In this document: piece after piece, positions 1-10,873 of the stretch
How the letters are laid out: every line of letters begins with the position of its first letter
How positions within the stretch are numbered: the stretch's first letter is position 1
NCBI GenBank assembly: GCA_026168455.1
Contig: CM047426.1
Span: 58,873,812 to 58,937,811 of the forward strand
DNA length: 64,000 nt
Direction of reading: 5' to 3'
Source of the DNA: Theocolax elegans
Lineage: Eukaryota > Arthropoda > Insecta > Hymenoptera > Cerocephalidae
The notes under the pieces: model-generated
Told to the model about the DNA's origin: nothing
What the model saw: only the letters and a program-made list of their open reading frames with translations
Databases searched by the model: none
Made by a program: the position numbers and the translations under genes

Positions 1-1020
1 TACCTTTGTAAGAGAAAAAAGGACAGCACAGATATTTCCACGCCACCATATACAATTTAAAGGAGCGAAAAAGAATGATCCGGAGACATTCTTATCGTAG
101 ATGCAATGAGACTACAATTAGGAACGAGGAAACACAAAGCAGCTAAACAGGCGATTGAGAATCGCACACAAGGACCGAATGAGGATATTTCCACACTATC
201 TCATTAAGCTAAGAGGCATGCTAGACAGGTAAGCCAACAATACCTCAATCCGAACAGCTGGATAGAGTGTATCGGCACCTGCACCCTAGCTATAGATCGA
301 AAATCGAAAGACACCTTTTCGATAATTTTATACAGCTGCACCGACGTGGTAAAAGGAGGAAGTAAGACGTTTAATGGATGAAACGTACAAACCTCCACCA
401 GTCATTCAAAATTACGGTCTAGCAAAGTATGCATACGTTGATCCTATGCAAACAAAAACTCGCAGATTAGCAGCTGTTTCCTCAGAGCAGAGTGCAGATA
501 TTGTAGTACCCCCAAAGTCCATAGCACCCATAGCCACTAACCCACGAAAGAAAATACAGCACCAGTACCAATGGAAGCCGAACAGACCTCAAACAGCAAG
601 AAAATATACAGCACCCCTTAAGCAAGAGTCTAAGCAGCAGTACAGCGAAGCCGTAAAGAATAATAAAATAGTAGTTATTGGCAGTGAGCACAAGGAAATG
701 AGCCAAGGGCTGAATCACCGAAAAAGCAGGAGTTCAAGCCAAATAAATTCAGCACACCAAACTACGCAGAGCTAAAGACAATTCATCTAAGTAAATTTAA
801 AGAGCCTTGCTATAAGGAAAGCAAGGAGTCAGTTATAAAAAGCAGCTGTATTAAGAACAGAAACCAGGGAAACTACAGCCAGAGAAAATACAGACCCGTA
901 TTTTCTCATCCAAACACTCAAAAGGGTCAATACCCTCCCAAATAGCAGCAAATAATTCCTTAATACAGCAAATACCGTTATACCGTTAAATAGCCGTTCA
1001 TACAAAACATGCTTAGAAGA
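1..1020 (+). pseudogene. gag fragment, first copy of a tandem duplication
   Basis: Sequence from position 1 matches that from about 1020 (shared landmarks: the GGAGCGAAAAAGAATGATCC block at 60/1082 and the LDETYKPPPVI peptide at 374/1526). This copy lacks roughly 130 nt of Gag core, after the landmark near 95, and about 60 nt that in copy 2 encode the CCHC knuckle. The longest open piece is 374-775, 133 codons, basic and Gln-rich. It starts before the window, so the true left end is unknown. Confidence 0.6.
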
Positions 1021-2160
1021 TGCTACCTTCATAAGGAAAAAAAACGGCACAAATATTCTCACGACACCATATCCAGTTTAAGGGAGCGAAAAAGAATGAT
1101 CCGGAAATATTCTTATCAAACCTAGAGGAATGGTTACGGTCTCTCGATTCAGGATATATTTAAAGCTTTGCCATCAGTCTTCGATGACAAAGCATGGAAA
1201 TGGTTCAGACGTGACAAAAGCAGATGTAAGGATTACCTAGATTTTGTAGATGCACTAAGACTATAACATGGGACTGAGGAAACACAAAGCCAATTAAGAC
1301 AAGCAATCGAGAATCGCACACAAGTACCAAACCAGGACATTTCTACATACCTAACTAAATTAGGAGGTATGCTAGATTAAGTCAAGCCGCAAATACCTCA
1401 ATCCGAACAGCTGGATAGAGCATATCGTAACCTATAGCTATAGGATAAGAATCGAAAGACACCATTTCGATAGCTTTATGCAGCTCCAACGACTGGGAAA
1501 GAAGGACGAGGCAAGTTGCCTATTAGACGAAACGTACAAACCTCCACCAGTCATTAAAAATTACAGTCTATCAAAATATGCATATGTGGATCCTATTCAA
1601 ACAAAAACCCGTAAATTAGCAGCAGTTTCTTCAGATCAAAGCGAAGATATCGTTGTATCCCCAAAGTTTATTACAAAGCTACTAACACACAAAAGAAAAT
1701 ACAGTACCAGTATCCATGGAAGCCGAACAACCCTCAAGCAGCAAGAAAATATACAGCAGCCCTCAAGCAAGAGTCTAAGCAGAAGTACAGCAAATCTGTA
1801 AAGAATAATAAAAGTAGCAGTTACTGGCAGCGAGCACACAGAAATGATCAAAGGACTGAATCACCAAAAAACAGGAATTTAAGCCAAATAAATACAGCAC
1901 GCCAAACTACGAAGAGCAAAGGCCAGTTCACCTAAGGAAATTTAAAGTGCCTTGCTATAGATGCGGAAAACTTGGGCATTGGCTAGCGGAATGTCCAGTT
2001 CCATTAAGCTGCGGAAATTGTAGAAAGCAAGGAGTCAGCTATAAAAATTGCGGTTGTAATAAGAACAGAAACCAGGAAAACTACAGCCAGAGAAAATAGA
2101 GACCCGTATTTTTTCACCCAAACACCCAGAAGGGTCAATATTCTCCCAGTTAGCAGCAAC
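1021..2160 (+). pseudogene. gag pseudogene, second copy, with CCHC zinc knuckle
   Basis: Gag core residues (FDDKAWKWFRRDK near 1185) are followed by a basic region and a nucleocapsid-like knuckle at about 1951-1995: C-x2-C-x4-H-x4-C (CYRCGKLGHWLAEC). A second knuckle follows at once but its His is Val (CGNC..GV...NC), so it is probably defective. Stops and frameshifts break the frame; 1478-1801 is the longest open piece. Gag normally packages element RNA into virus-like particles. Family assignment rests on the knuckle and on the protease and RT just downstream. Confidence 0.65.
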
Positions 2161-2640
2161 TAATTCCCTAATACAGCAAATACCCGGTATCGATCCACGT
2201 CATTTCTTTAACATAGAGTTAAACGGACAAAAACTTACAGCTTTACTTGACGATGGGTCAGTACACTCATTCATTGGTTGAGGAATGAGTAGAGTATTAC
2301 AGCATAAATTGCGAAAATCCAGCAATTCGGCCGTTAAAGTAGTAGATGGTACAGCAGTACCAATACAAGGTATAATAGATGTAGCCATGGAAATAGATGG
2401 TGAAACTATTATAATGCCCTTTCAAGTAGCAGACGGCTTGCATTATAATTGTATATTAGGTATCGACTTTAAACGTAAAGCGAACATGAAAATATGTTAT
2501 GAAGATGATACATGGTGTACTGATAAAGGTATCATTCATCATTTTTATCCTTATGGCAAAGATCCTAGTTGCTTACCTGCCCTAGCAAGCATAGGAGGAT
2601 TGAAACGAGCTACCCCGGATCAAGAAAAAATATTATAGCA
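2161..2640 (+). pseudogene. retropepsin-like aspartic protease fragment
   Basis: The frame around 2209-2285 reads ALLDDGSVHSFIG, then a TGA stop, and continues with a beta-rich segment and an ILGIDF motif near 2455-2470, the usual C-terminal signature of gypsy proteases. The active-site triplet, normally D-S/T-G, is D-D-G here. The in-frame stop right after the active site makes the domain non-functional as read. Lies directly between gag copy 2 and RT, as expected for pol order. Confidence 0.65.
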
Positions 2641-2653
2641 GCTACTAAATGAG

Positions 2654-3240
2654 ATGATTCTCCCAACACCGGAAACCGTAGGTGTTACTAACCTAGATTC
2701 CTACAAAATCAATGTGCAGGATGCCGAACCTATTCGTCAACGTAACCGCCGTTATTCGCCAAAGATGTTGCAGGCTGGATACGAGGAAATCGATAGGATG
2801 CTAAAGGAAGGTATTTTAGAACCTTCAGAAAGCCTGTGGTGCAGCTGCCAGCATACACTATGCGCAATATGGACGACATTCTCGACCATCTGAGAGAAAG
2901 CCCTTACATTAGTAAGCTTGATTTGTCGCAAGCTTACTACCAAGTCCCTGTAGCACCAGAAAGTCGCGAAATAACAACATTTTCACTTCCCGGTAAAGGA
3001 TTGTTTCAATTTACCCGAGCCCCCTATGGCCAATCGAATGCACCTGCAATTTTCCAAAAACTAATGGACAAGCTCATAAAGCCAGAATGGGAGCCAAATG
3101 GATTCGCATATCTTAAGGACATTATTATTAGAGCCAAAACCTTTGAGGAACACCTAAAATGGTTAAGAATAGTACTAAGCGCCCTCAAAAAGGTAAACGG
3201 CAAGAAGGAACGAGTTAATAGTTACCTGGAAGGAAGTTAT
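2654..3240 (+). pseudogene. Ty3/gypsy reverse transcriptase fragment, catalytic box destroyed
   Basis: Fingers sequence (KINVQDAEPIRQRNRRYSP, 2715-2760) shifts frame near 2840 into the palm: SKLDLSQAYYQVPV (2917-2955), FTRAPYGQSNAPAIFQKLMD (3013-3066), then YLKDIII near 3110-3127, where the family has Y-x-D-D. The first catalytic Asp of the pair is Lys. A region equivalent to part of the fingers (the LVKKKDG block) is also missing at the frameshift. The coding match stops near 3240 before thumb, RNase H and integrase. Confidence 0.8.
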
Positions 3241-5108
3241 ACCGCATGTCCGAGACGTAAACAGCACCAGGTCACCGTACACCATACAGTCGACTTGCAC
3301 CGCTACAGCCTGAATACAGCGGTAATCGACTCACTCGCACGATGCGAGATCGTTGTACTGCGTGCAAGTACGTACTGCGCAGGCGCGCGGTACGATCGCG
3401 GCTCTCGAGCACGCCGAGAGCCAGAGCTCTACAGTCGGTCGGCCCGACGACTACCCGAATAATCCCGCAGCAGCCAAAATCTGACAGCATTTTTGCGAAC
3501 GAGCGATTGAGTGAAAAGAAGAGTGAGATAGAGAGAGAGAGAGGAACACTTTCTCGACCAAGCGTTCCGTCTTTGCAGTAAAGGTTGGTGAAGTATTATC
3601 TCTATCTGCTGACGGTACCGCCGTGTACCGTAAATTGTGCGTGCGAGTATTTCTTTTCCTTCCCGTCCTTCCCCTTCCGACCCTACAGCATATCCAGTGT
3701 GACAAGGTATGTTATACCTGTCAAAATAGTAAGCGAGCGAGTCCCAATATAAACTAGCCTACCTACCCTCACATCTCTAAGCCTACTTAACCTAACCGAA
3801 GCTTCCCAAATCCCCAATACTTCTCTTAGTTCCTTTCACGTAGCACAATGAAGTAGCATATCAAGAGAGGCGAAACGACTTCCAGGAGCATCGCACCAGG
3901 ACCATGAAGCAGCCTACGATGGCCCAAGGTGCCAGACTAAGCAGCTCAAGCAGCAAGAAGACTCCAGGAAGCTGTGAAACATTAACTAATAAGTAATAAT
4001 CCTAATTAGGAGGAGACAAGGAAGCATGTAGTTACACACAGTAACTGACAGCTACATGGTAGGAGAGGAGTAGAAGTGAGGTTGTGGTAATCACAACATT
4101 ACCATAACTCTCAAGTAATAACTAGTATATTATACGCAGCACTCCCTCGGGAGATAGATATTTACCTAGGAAACAGCCAGAATCCCCGCAGCAACGCAGC
4201 ATCGAAGAAGAGCAGCAGTAACTGATCCGACGCGCACTAGCTGAGCGGCCACCGTGAGAGCGAGTGAGAGAGAAGACTCGAGTATCGGCCGTCCCGTCAG
4301 CACCTGTAATGAAGTGGACCTATTAGCCGATACGTTAATATCACGAAACGATCATAAAGGCTTACCTGGTCAACAGCATCACCAGGAACACCATCCTCTC
4401 CGTGGGAAGCAGCAGCCCCGGCAATATCGTCCGCCTTGGTAAACATGACCACGAGCACTCACTACACGAGGTGCGCGAGACGACGGCGGCCGACGGGCGA
4501 CGACCGAATATAATATTATAATTAGATTTCGAGTGTGTGTGTGTGTGTGTGTGTGTGCGTGTGTGAGCGACTGACCGCAGAGCCGCAGACTTCCAGGAGA
4601 CGATCTCCACTGTCATAAGGTTGGTGCACGCCCTGCACCAGTATTTCACGATCTTTCCTGACCGTAAGTGTGCTTCCCCTTTACTCCCCTCCCCTCCCCT
4701 CGCGCAGCAAGCAGCAGCAGCTCGTACGCAGACGAGCTTGACGATACAATAAATTCGCCGCGATCGTACGCGGCTGGCGTCAAAACCTTATTTTAATTTT
4801 ATAATAAATTAATATTATTTTATATATTTCAATTATTTATTTCGCCTTTGACGCCACGCCCTAATCCACAGCGTGACCGTTACACCAGGTATACCCGAAA
4901 TCCGGCCACGTATCGGGCCGGCGGTTGTATAGCCGGTATATAATATTCTGCTACGATAACTCGTGTGTTATCGTTATTTCGTCGCGAAATAATGCGGCTG
5001 GCGCTCACCCACTAATTGTTATATTATTTAGCAATAAATATTTATTTTATTATTAATAAATTTCTGACCCTCGTTAACCTGCATTCTGATCCCCAGTGCA
5101 CTATCACA
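3241..5108 (+). repeat. Probable 3' LTR of element 1, split by solo LTR D
   Basis: Minus the nested solo LTR, this is 3241-3697 joined to 4885-5108. It has no coding match and its end resembles other LTR ends in the window: a GCGGCTGGCGC block (5000), AT-rich sequence, then CCCCAGTGCACTATCACA to 5108. A GGCC-stem hairpin lies near 4897-4925. No polypurine tract or clear LTR start was found, so the left boundary is a guess. Confidence 0.4.
3698..4884 (+). mobile_element. Solo LTR, family D, with 4-bp target duplication CCAG
   Basis: The 1187-bp unit begins TGTGAC and ends GTTACA and matches, along its length, the LTR at 60788-62059. CCAG precedes it (3694-3697) and CCAG follows it (4885-4888), a 4-bp target duplication normal for Ty3/gypsy integration. 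No primer-binding site follows and no polypurine tract precedes, so this is a solo LTR left by LTR-LTR recombination. It contains a (GT)n run at 4533-4556 and an AATAAA-type region near 4745-4805. Confidence 0.85.
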
Positions 5109-5341
5109 GTTTATATCACTCAGCTCTTTTTTCATTTAAACAGTTACTGCATTAATAAAATAATATCATGTTCATTTTTTTATCGCAGTAAAAAATTGTC
5201 ATTATAAAATAAAAACTCTTAACTACTTTTTATACATAAAAATACTACTGTTATATTATTTAATTTATTTATTAAAATCTACTATTACTTTCAAATAATC
5301 TTCTCAGTTTATTATTATTACTGTAATAAATGACTAATTAG
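5109..5341. other. AT-rich spacer, left of SINE
   Basis: AT-rich sequence without coding or repeat matches that I can recognise. It ends in the first copy of the SINE target duplication, CTAATTAG, at 5334-5341. Confidence 0.5.
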
Positions 5342-5560
5342 AGGCCTGCGATGGCTCGGTCGGTAGGGCGTCGGGCTCGTAATCTGGAGGTCCCAGGTTC
5401 AATTCCCGGCTCCGGCCGATTGATACAAGCACCACTGACGAATGTATTTTCAACAAGTGCTTTCTTCACCAAGACATCGTATGGCCTCCGTCGCTGATTA
5501 GCACCGATTTGGGAGCATAAAAAGAGCGACGTTAAAATAATAATAAAAAAAAATAAATAG
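5342..5560 (+). mobile_element. tRNA-derived SINE with 8-bp target duplication
   Basis: The head resembles a tRNA gene: A box around 5352-5363 (TGGCTCGGTCGG), a CTCGTAA anticodon-loop-like stretch, and a B box GGTTCAATTCC at 5396-5406 that fits GGTTCRANNCC. Acceptor and T stems do not pair properly, so it is not a working tRNA gene. A unique body and an A/T-rich tail (5533-5557) follow. CTAATTAG occurs on both sides (5334-5341 and 5561-5568), the signature of LINE-mediated insertion. Boxes A and B imply Pol III transcription. Confidence 0.85.
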
Positions 5561-5568
5561 CTAATTAG

Positions 5569-5862
5569 CATCAAAAGAAATGCTCTGAAATCATAATGAA
5601 TTGTCAAGTTTTTCTATCTAATTACAATTTTGAATTATTTTCAACAGAATATTTATTATTTTTCATTCTTAAATTTCTTTGTTCTGAACAGTAATATAGA
5701 ATCTCCTTATTCGTAAAACAATCAATTTACATTATTTCGTTATATAATTAGCTATTGTATTAAATTTTATTAATAAATGCATTAAAATAAGTTAGGTACA
5801 TGTGATAGATAATAATAAAATCAGTTTGGAAGTAATTAATGTTAAATATAAAAAATATCTAC
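5569..5862. other. AT-rich spacer
   Basis: Low-complexity AT-rich DNA between the SINE and the R1-like element. I see no gene or repeat structure in it. Confidence 0.5.
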
Positions 5863-7760
5863 CGCGCGGGGTGTCCTGTCCCCGTATGCGGCGCGTCCTC
5901 CGGGTGGCGGATGGGGGAATGCTCGTCACTCTAGCGTGAAGGGTAGAGGTGAAATAAAATAATCTCCACACAGTACAACCAGAAGTATGAGCAAGCGAGA
6001 TGAAAACATACTACCCCAAGCGGGCAACTCCAAACTAGGAGTGAATCCCGTCGTCGGTTCCGATCGGGTGAAAGCCCCGGTGGCCGGCGCTGGCCTCATG
6101 GATTTTGGCGGAGGCCACAAACCGCTTAGTTCTAACATCACGTCAGAGGCGAGGTCCTCGAAAGAAAACCCCCAACAGCAGCCGCTATCCCAGATGCTGA
6201 GTCTTGCTTCTGCAAGCAGGTTACGAAGCGGCAGCGTCACCAGCATTGGTAGCGCCATCAGCGGCATCTCTGCCTATAGCAGAGAATCTCAAGAGGAGAT
6301 AGAAGTGTTCCGTAAGGAATACAAGAAGGTGGAGAAGGCGCAGGAGGAGATCGACTCCACTTACGACCATCTGAAAAAAGAACTTCAGGCAATGTTGGCA
6401 GCTTGTGCAAAGCAACCTAACATTTCCATGGTCGTCAAAACAGGGCTGAAAACCGTAGACGCTCTTGTACAAGAGCTCTACGGGAAAACGAAGAAGATGT
6501 CTTTAGCAGTCGATGATTACAAGTGCCAAGTCGAGGATTATCGAGTTGGCCACGAGAATCGTCGGCGGCCTAAGAGAAGAGGCATCATTGCTAAAGCCGT
6601 CATCGCGGCTACAGCCAAGATACAGGCTCAAAAGAGGAGTAGGGAGGGCCCTCAAAGCCCACCCGAGGCCTCTAAAAGCCGTAAGAAGAAGAAACCTCGC
6701 AAGGAGATGCCACCACCTGGTAAGGACAAGGAGCAATCCAAGTCCAAGCCTGTGGTGGTGGAAAAGAAGAAGCCGACGGTTAAGTCGGGACAGGCGCCTC
6801 TTGACAGGAGAAAGCGCCAGAAGGCGCCGGTATCCATCCTGGTGGTCACAATCGCGAGGGACCGAACGTTTGCTGAAGTTCTGGGGAAGCTTCGAAAGGA
6901 AGTGAATCCGGACGATAGTGGCGCGCAGGTTCTGAGTGTGCGGCCCACAGGGCGGGGGGACGTCCTGCTTCGGCTAGGCAAAAAAACCGATGCGGCAGTA
7001 TTCGCGGAGAAAGTGCGTACTGCTACCCAAGGAATGGGAGAAGTTCGAGTCCGAGATCGAAGGGTTACCCTTGAGATCAGAGACCTGGACGCTCTCACAA
7101 CGAGGGACGAAGTGGTGGCAGCCCTAAATAAAGTGCTTACTTCTTCGCCTGAGGGCCGAGAGGTGACGCTTTTGGGCCTAAACCGCAGTCAACAGAAGAC
7201 AGCCATCGTGAAGCTGGATCACGAGAGCGCTGACAAGCTGAAGTCGATGCGGCATCTCTGCCTTGGCTTCGCAAGCTGTCGCGCTCGGGATCGAGTCTTG
7301 GTCGAGAGGTGCTATCGGTGCCTAGACTTCGGCCACACGAAAAGGAAGTGTGAGTGGACAGGTCCTCGTCGTGCTACAAGTGCGGCGAGCCTGGACACAA
7401 CCTTAAGAATTGCAAGAGCGCTCCCAAATGCTTTCTTTGTCCATCAAAGGATGCTGAGGGAGTGTCTCACGTGGCGGGGTCCGGAGCCTGTGCCACCTTT
7501 AGGCGCGCGCTCGATACCGCCAGAAAGGCCACTTCACGATAAGTGGCAGTCTCATCGAGGGAGGATAGAATAAGGAACGAATGACGCATGTCACAAGACA
7601 CGCCTCCCAGCTTGAAGTAATGTGAAAAACAGTTCCGGGCTGGGCAGGTGAAGGCGTTGGGTTTGGAGTTTTAGCCGGTAAGAATCCGGCACTGGCGACG
7701 AGTGCGGACCCTGGTCGTCGTCTTATGTAAGATTTCTCCAGTTCCCACGAAAAAAAAAAA
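5863..7760 (+). mobile_element. R1-clade non-LTR retrotransposon lacking ORF2
   Basis: A GC-rich 5' leader (about 5863-5986) precedes ORF1 (5987-7573), and a 3' UTR of R1/TRAS/Waldo style (7574-7750, including GTTTTAGCCGGTAAGA) ends in poly(A) at 7750-7761. The ORF2 that should supply endonuclease and reverse transcriptase is missing between ORF1 and the 3' UTR. The copy is therefore internally deleted and non-autonomous. The exact 5' boundary is not defined and I found no target duplication. Confidence 0.75.
5987..7573 (+). pseudogene. LINE ORF1 (Gag-like, CCHC), frameshifted at C-terminus
   Basis: The open frame has 528 codons from an ATG at 5987. The N-terminal half is Ser/Gly- and Lys/Glu-rich with a coiled-coil-like stretch (residues about 105-190), then a basic Lys/Pro region (200-265), then an RRM-like segment typical of R1-clade ORF1. 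The first knuckle CYRCLDFGHTKRKC (about 7309-7350) is in frame. Knuckles two and three (CYKCGEPGHNLKNC and a C-x2-C motif) sit in the +1 frame at 7354-7542, so a small indel near 7353 breaks the gene. ORF1p normally coats the RNA in the ribonucleoprotein. Confidence 0.8.
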
Positions 7761-9766
7761 AATATATTTATAATTTCCATGTATAGGTCAATTGAACAAT
7801 GTCCCAAATTAATGTAAAATTCCTGGAACACCTTACAGGGAGAGGCCTGGGTTAAAATTGAAAAAAATATAATCAATTTTAACAATTATTAATTTTTTAT
7901 ATCAATTGAAAAAAGTATTCAATTATTCAGCTTGAGTAATGTGAAAAACAGTTCCGGGCTGGGCAGGTGAAGGCGTTGGGTTTGGAGTTTTAGCCGGTAA
8001 GAATCCGGCACTGGCGACGAGTGCGGACCCTGGTCGTCGTCTTATGTAAGATTTCTCCAGTTTCCCACGAAAAAAAAAAATATAAAAAATATCTACAATG
8101 GTAAAAAAATTGCAAGAATGATATAATTTTAAAAACAGTTTTAAAATTGTTATTAATAGTTTAATATCTTTACTTTGTCACACATTCGTTTCTACTTAAA
8201 AATTAATTCAATAATTTTTATTAACAAGCTAGGTGGAGACCCCCTGCTCGCCACGCTCGGTAACCCTCATTTTTATAATTTCCATGTATAGGTCAATTGA
8301 ACAATGTCCCAAATTAATGTAAAATTCCTGGAACACCTTACAGGGAGAGGCCTGGGTTAAAATTGAAAAAAATATAATCAATTTTAACAATTATTAATTT
8401 TTTATATCAATTGAAAAAATATTCATGATATCAGCTTGAAGTAATGTGAAAAACAGTTCCGGGCTGGGCAGGTGAAGGCGTTGGGTTTGGAGTTTTAGCC
8501 GGTAAGAATCCGGCACTGGCGACGAGTGCGGACCCTGGTCGTCGTCTTATGTAAGATTTCTCCAGTTTCCCACGAAAAAAAAAAAATATAAAAAATATCT
8601 ACAATGGTAAAAAAATTGCAAGAATGATATAATTTTAAAAACAGTTTTAAAATTGTTATTTAATAGTTTAATATCTTTACTTTGTCACACATTCGTTTCT
8701 ACTTAAAAATTAATTCAAATAATTTTTATTAACAAGCTAGGTGGAGACCCCCTGCTCGCCACGCTCGGTAACCCTCATTTTTATAATTTCCATGTATAGG
8801 TCAATTGAACAATGTCCCAAATTAATGTAAAATTCCTGGAACACCTTACAGGGAGAGGCCTGGGTTAAAATTGAAAAAAATATAATCAATTTTAACAATT
8901 ATTAATTTTTTATATCAATTGAAAAAAGTATTCAATTATTCAGCTTGAGTAATGTGAAAAACAGTTCCGGGCTGGGCAGGTGAAGGCGTTGGGTTTGGAG
9001 TTTTAGCCGGTAAGAATCCGGCACTGGCGACGAGTGCGGACCCTGGTCGTCGTCTTATGTAAGATTTCTCCAGTTTCCCACGAAAAAAAAAAATATAAAA
9101 AATATCTACAATGGTAAAAAAATTGCAAGAATGATATAATTTTAAAAACAGTTTTAAAATTGTTATTAATAGTTTAATATCTTTACTTTGTCACACATTC
9201 GTTTCTACTTAAAAATTAATTCAATAATTTTTATTAACAAGCTAGGTGGAGACCCCCTGCTCGCCACGCTCGGTAACCCTCATTTTTATAATTTCCATGT
9301 ATAGGTCAATTGAACAATGTCCCAAATTAATGTAAAATTCCTGGAACACCTTACAGGGAGAGGCCTGGGTTAAAATTGAAAAAAATATAATCAATTTTAA
9401 CAATTATTAATTTTTTATATCAATTGAAAAAATATTCATGATATCAGCTTGAAGTAATGTGAAAAACAGTTCCGGGCTGGGCAGGTGAAGGCGTTGGGTT
9501 TGGAGTTTTAGCCGGTAAGAATCCGGCACTGGCGACGAGTGCGGACCCTGGTCGTCGTCTTATGTAAGATTTCTCCAGTTTCCCACGAAAAAAAAAAAAT
9601 ATAAAAAATATCTACAATGGTAAAAAAATTGCAAGAATGATATAATTTTAAAAACAGTTTTAAAATTGTTATTTAATAGTTTAATATCTTTACTTTGTCA
9701 CACATTCGTTTCTACTTAAAAATTAATTCAAATAATTTTTATTAACAAGCTAGGTGGAGACCCCCT
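7608..9766 (+). repeat. Satellite-like array built from LINE 3' UTR; dimeric period 1013 bp
   Basis: The 3' UTR block starting CAGCTTGA recurs at 7608, 7928, 8432, 8941 and 9445. Two monomer types alternate: B (504 bp; CAGCTTGAGTAATG, single-T ATTAATAG) and A (509 bp; CAGCTTGAAGTAATG, ATTTAATAG). 7928 to 8941 and 8432 to 9445 are both 1013 bp, a higher-order dimer. The first unit, attached to the LINE, is an A-like monomer of 320 bp lacking about 185 bp after the poly(A). The last unit is cut near 9766. Each monomer also carries non-LINE flanking sequence, including GCTAGGTGGAGACCCCCTGC. Confidence 0.85.
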
Positions 9767-9859
9767 TTAACAATTAAATTATAATTTTTATATCAATTGA
9801 AAAAATTATTCAATTATTTAATATTATTATTACTAGGCTTTATTTAAAGTTTATTTTTA

Positions 9860-10076
9860 ATATGCCGAAATACCTTAAGAATTCCCAAAATTCCCGAAAA
9901 ATCCCGTAATTAGTGCAAATATCCCGAAATGCCTTAAACATTCCTCGAAATCCTGAAAAATCCCACGATTAATGCAAAATATACCGGAATTTCCAAAAAA
10001 TCTCGTAATTAGGGCAAACATCCCGAAAAACATTGAAAATTCCCGGAATTCCCAAAAATCCCGTATTTAGTGCAAA
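9860..10076 (+). repeat. Degenerate tandem repeat, about 4 units of 40-60 bp
   Basis: Roughly four imperfect units, each built from ATCCCGAAATgCCTTAAA, ATTCCCGAAA and ATCCCGTAATTAGTGCAA blocks, run from 9860 to the putative LTR start at 10077. Unit lengths vary from about 40 to 60 bp because of deletions. No open frame. Confidence 0.65.
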
Positions 10077-10873
10077 TGTGACGTCCCACACAGACGTCTA
10101 CATTATTACAAATATTCATTTTTAATAATTTTGATTTTCTTCTGATATATATATGCACTCATAAAAATTAACCTATAAAGCCTTTAAATAAATTTACAAA
10201 TTTTGCTAAATCAGTCGTTACACGCAGTGATGTCGGTCGCTGACCTGCGAACATGTCGATTTGACAATTGTTAACTACTCCCACCTACGCCGAGTCTGAA
10301 TCGCGTTCGTTGCTGATTGGCCCGCGACTCTCATACGGTTCTAGAATATTCGCGAGTCCATCTTTCTTTTAAGTCTTTATAAACCCGCGAATGCACCATC
10401 TAACGCCTTTAGTCTTCAGTCTTGTTCTTGAATCTCGTGAGATTCGTGAGACTCGTGGTAACAGTGAGCGAAGTGCCCGCCGTTTTAGATTTCGGCGTAA
10501 GTATATTGTGAAATTCATATACAGAATTTAAAAGTATATAAAAGCTTAAAATATAAGGTATCGTCTCCATGCTTGCCCTTTTAAGCTAATCGTGATATAA
10601 GATATATAGATCATTTGGAGGCTACTTGAATTTAGAGATTTACCAAGGTTTCTAAACGAGTAGTTAGATTTGTATAAATTCATTCGCGAAATATTTTTCT
10701 AACAGAGATTCACCAAGGTCTCTAGAAAAATATATAAAACCTAGAATTGTATTTAGAGAAAACCCGAATTTGGCCACGAAGACTATTCGTGTAGTTTTTA
10801 ATCTTATGTTAGAATAAAAGGATTAAATAAATAATCAAATAAACACTGTGACGGGCCTATGTTTTTTGTCACA
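10077..10873 (+). mobile_element. Candidate solo LTR with own promoter
   Basis: The 797-bp segment opens TGTGAC and closes GTCACA, a perfect 6-bp terminal inverted repeat, and holds a promoter-like block (HSE, TATA, initiator at 10338-10420), a consensus splice donor GTAAGT (10497-10502) and polyadenylation-like AATAAA signals near 10813-10835. There is no primer-binding site after it. I find no convincing target duplication (GCAAA before, TAGAA after), which lowers confidence. It could instead be a fragment of a host promoter. Confidence 0.45.
10338..10420 (+). promoter_or_regulatory. Heat-shock-element-like motif, TATA box and initiator
   Basis: gTTCtaGAAtaTTCg at 10338-10352 is three perfectly alternating 5-bp heat-shock-factor units. 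TATAAA follows at 10378-10383, 26 bp later, and an arthropod initiator TCAGT at 10416-10420. The order and tight spacing resemble heat-shock gene promoters. The role is inferred from motifs only. Confidence 0.45.

Larger units (their letters stand above)
1..5108 (+). mobile_element. Degenerate Ty3/gypsy element 1 (5' part outside window)
   Basis: Remains of gag, aspartic protease and reverse transcriptase occur in the usual Ty3/gypsy order on the plus strand, followed by LTR-like sequence. The gag section is tandemly duplicated, several frames are interrupted, and pol stops in the RT so that RNase H and integrase are absent. A solo LTR of another family (3698-4884) is nested in the 3' part. 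The end near 5108 is inferred only from an LTR-like terminus resembling the ends of other LTRs here (CCCCAGTGC then ATCACA). An old, dead copy. Confidence 0.7.

Noticed and set aside
5342..5415. Functional tRNA-Thr gene
   Set aside because: Acceptor and T stems do not pair; flanking target duplications and a tail show a SINE.
5338..5607. 89-codon minus-strand frame with EPGIEPGTSRLRARR
   Set aside because: This peptide is the familiar spurious translation of tRNA-derived SINE heads.
6652..7098. 148-codon minus-strand frame opposite LINE ORF1
   Set aside because: Shadow of the ORF1 coding strand.
7608..9766. CRISPR-like array
   Set aside because: Units are about 500 bp with no spacer structure, in a eukaryotic transposon context.
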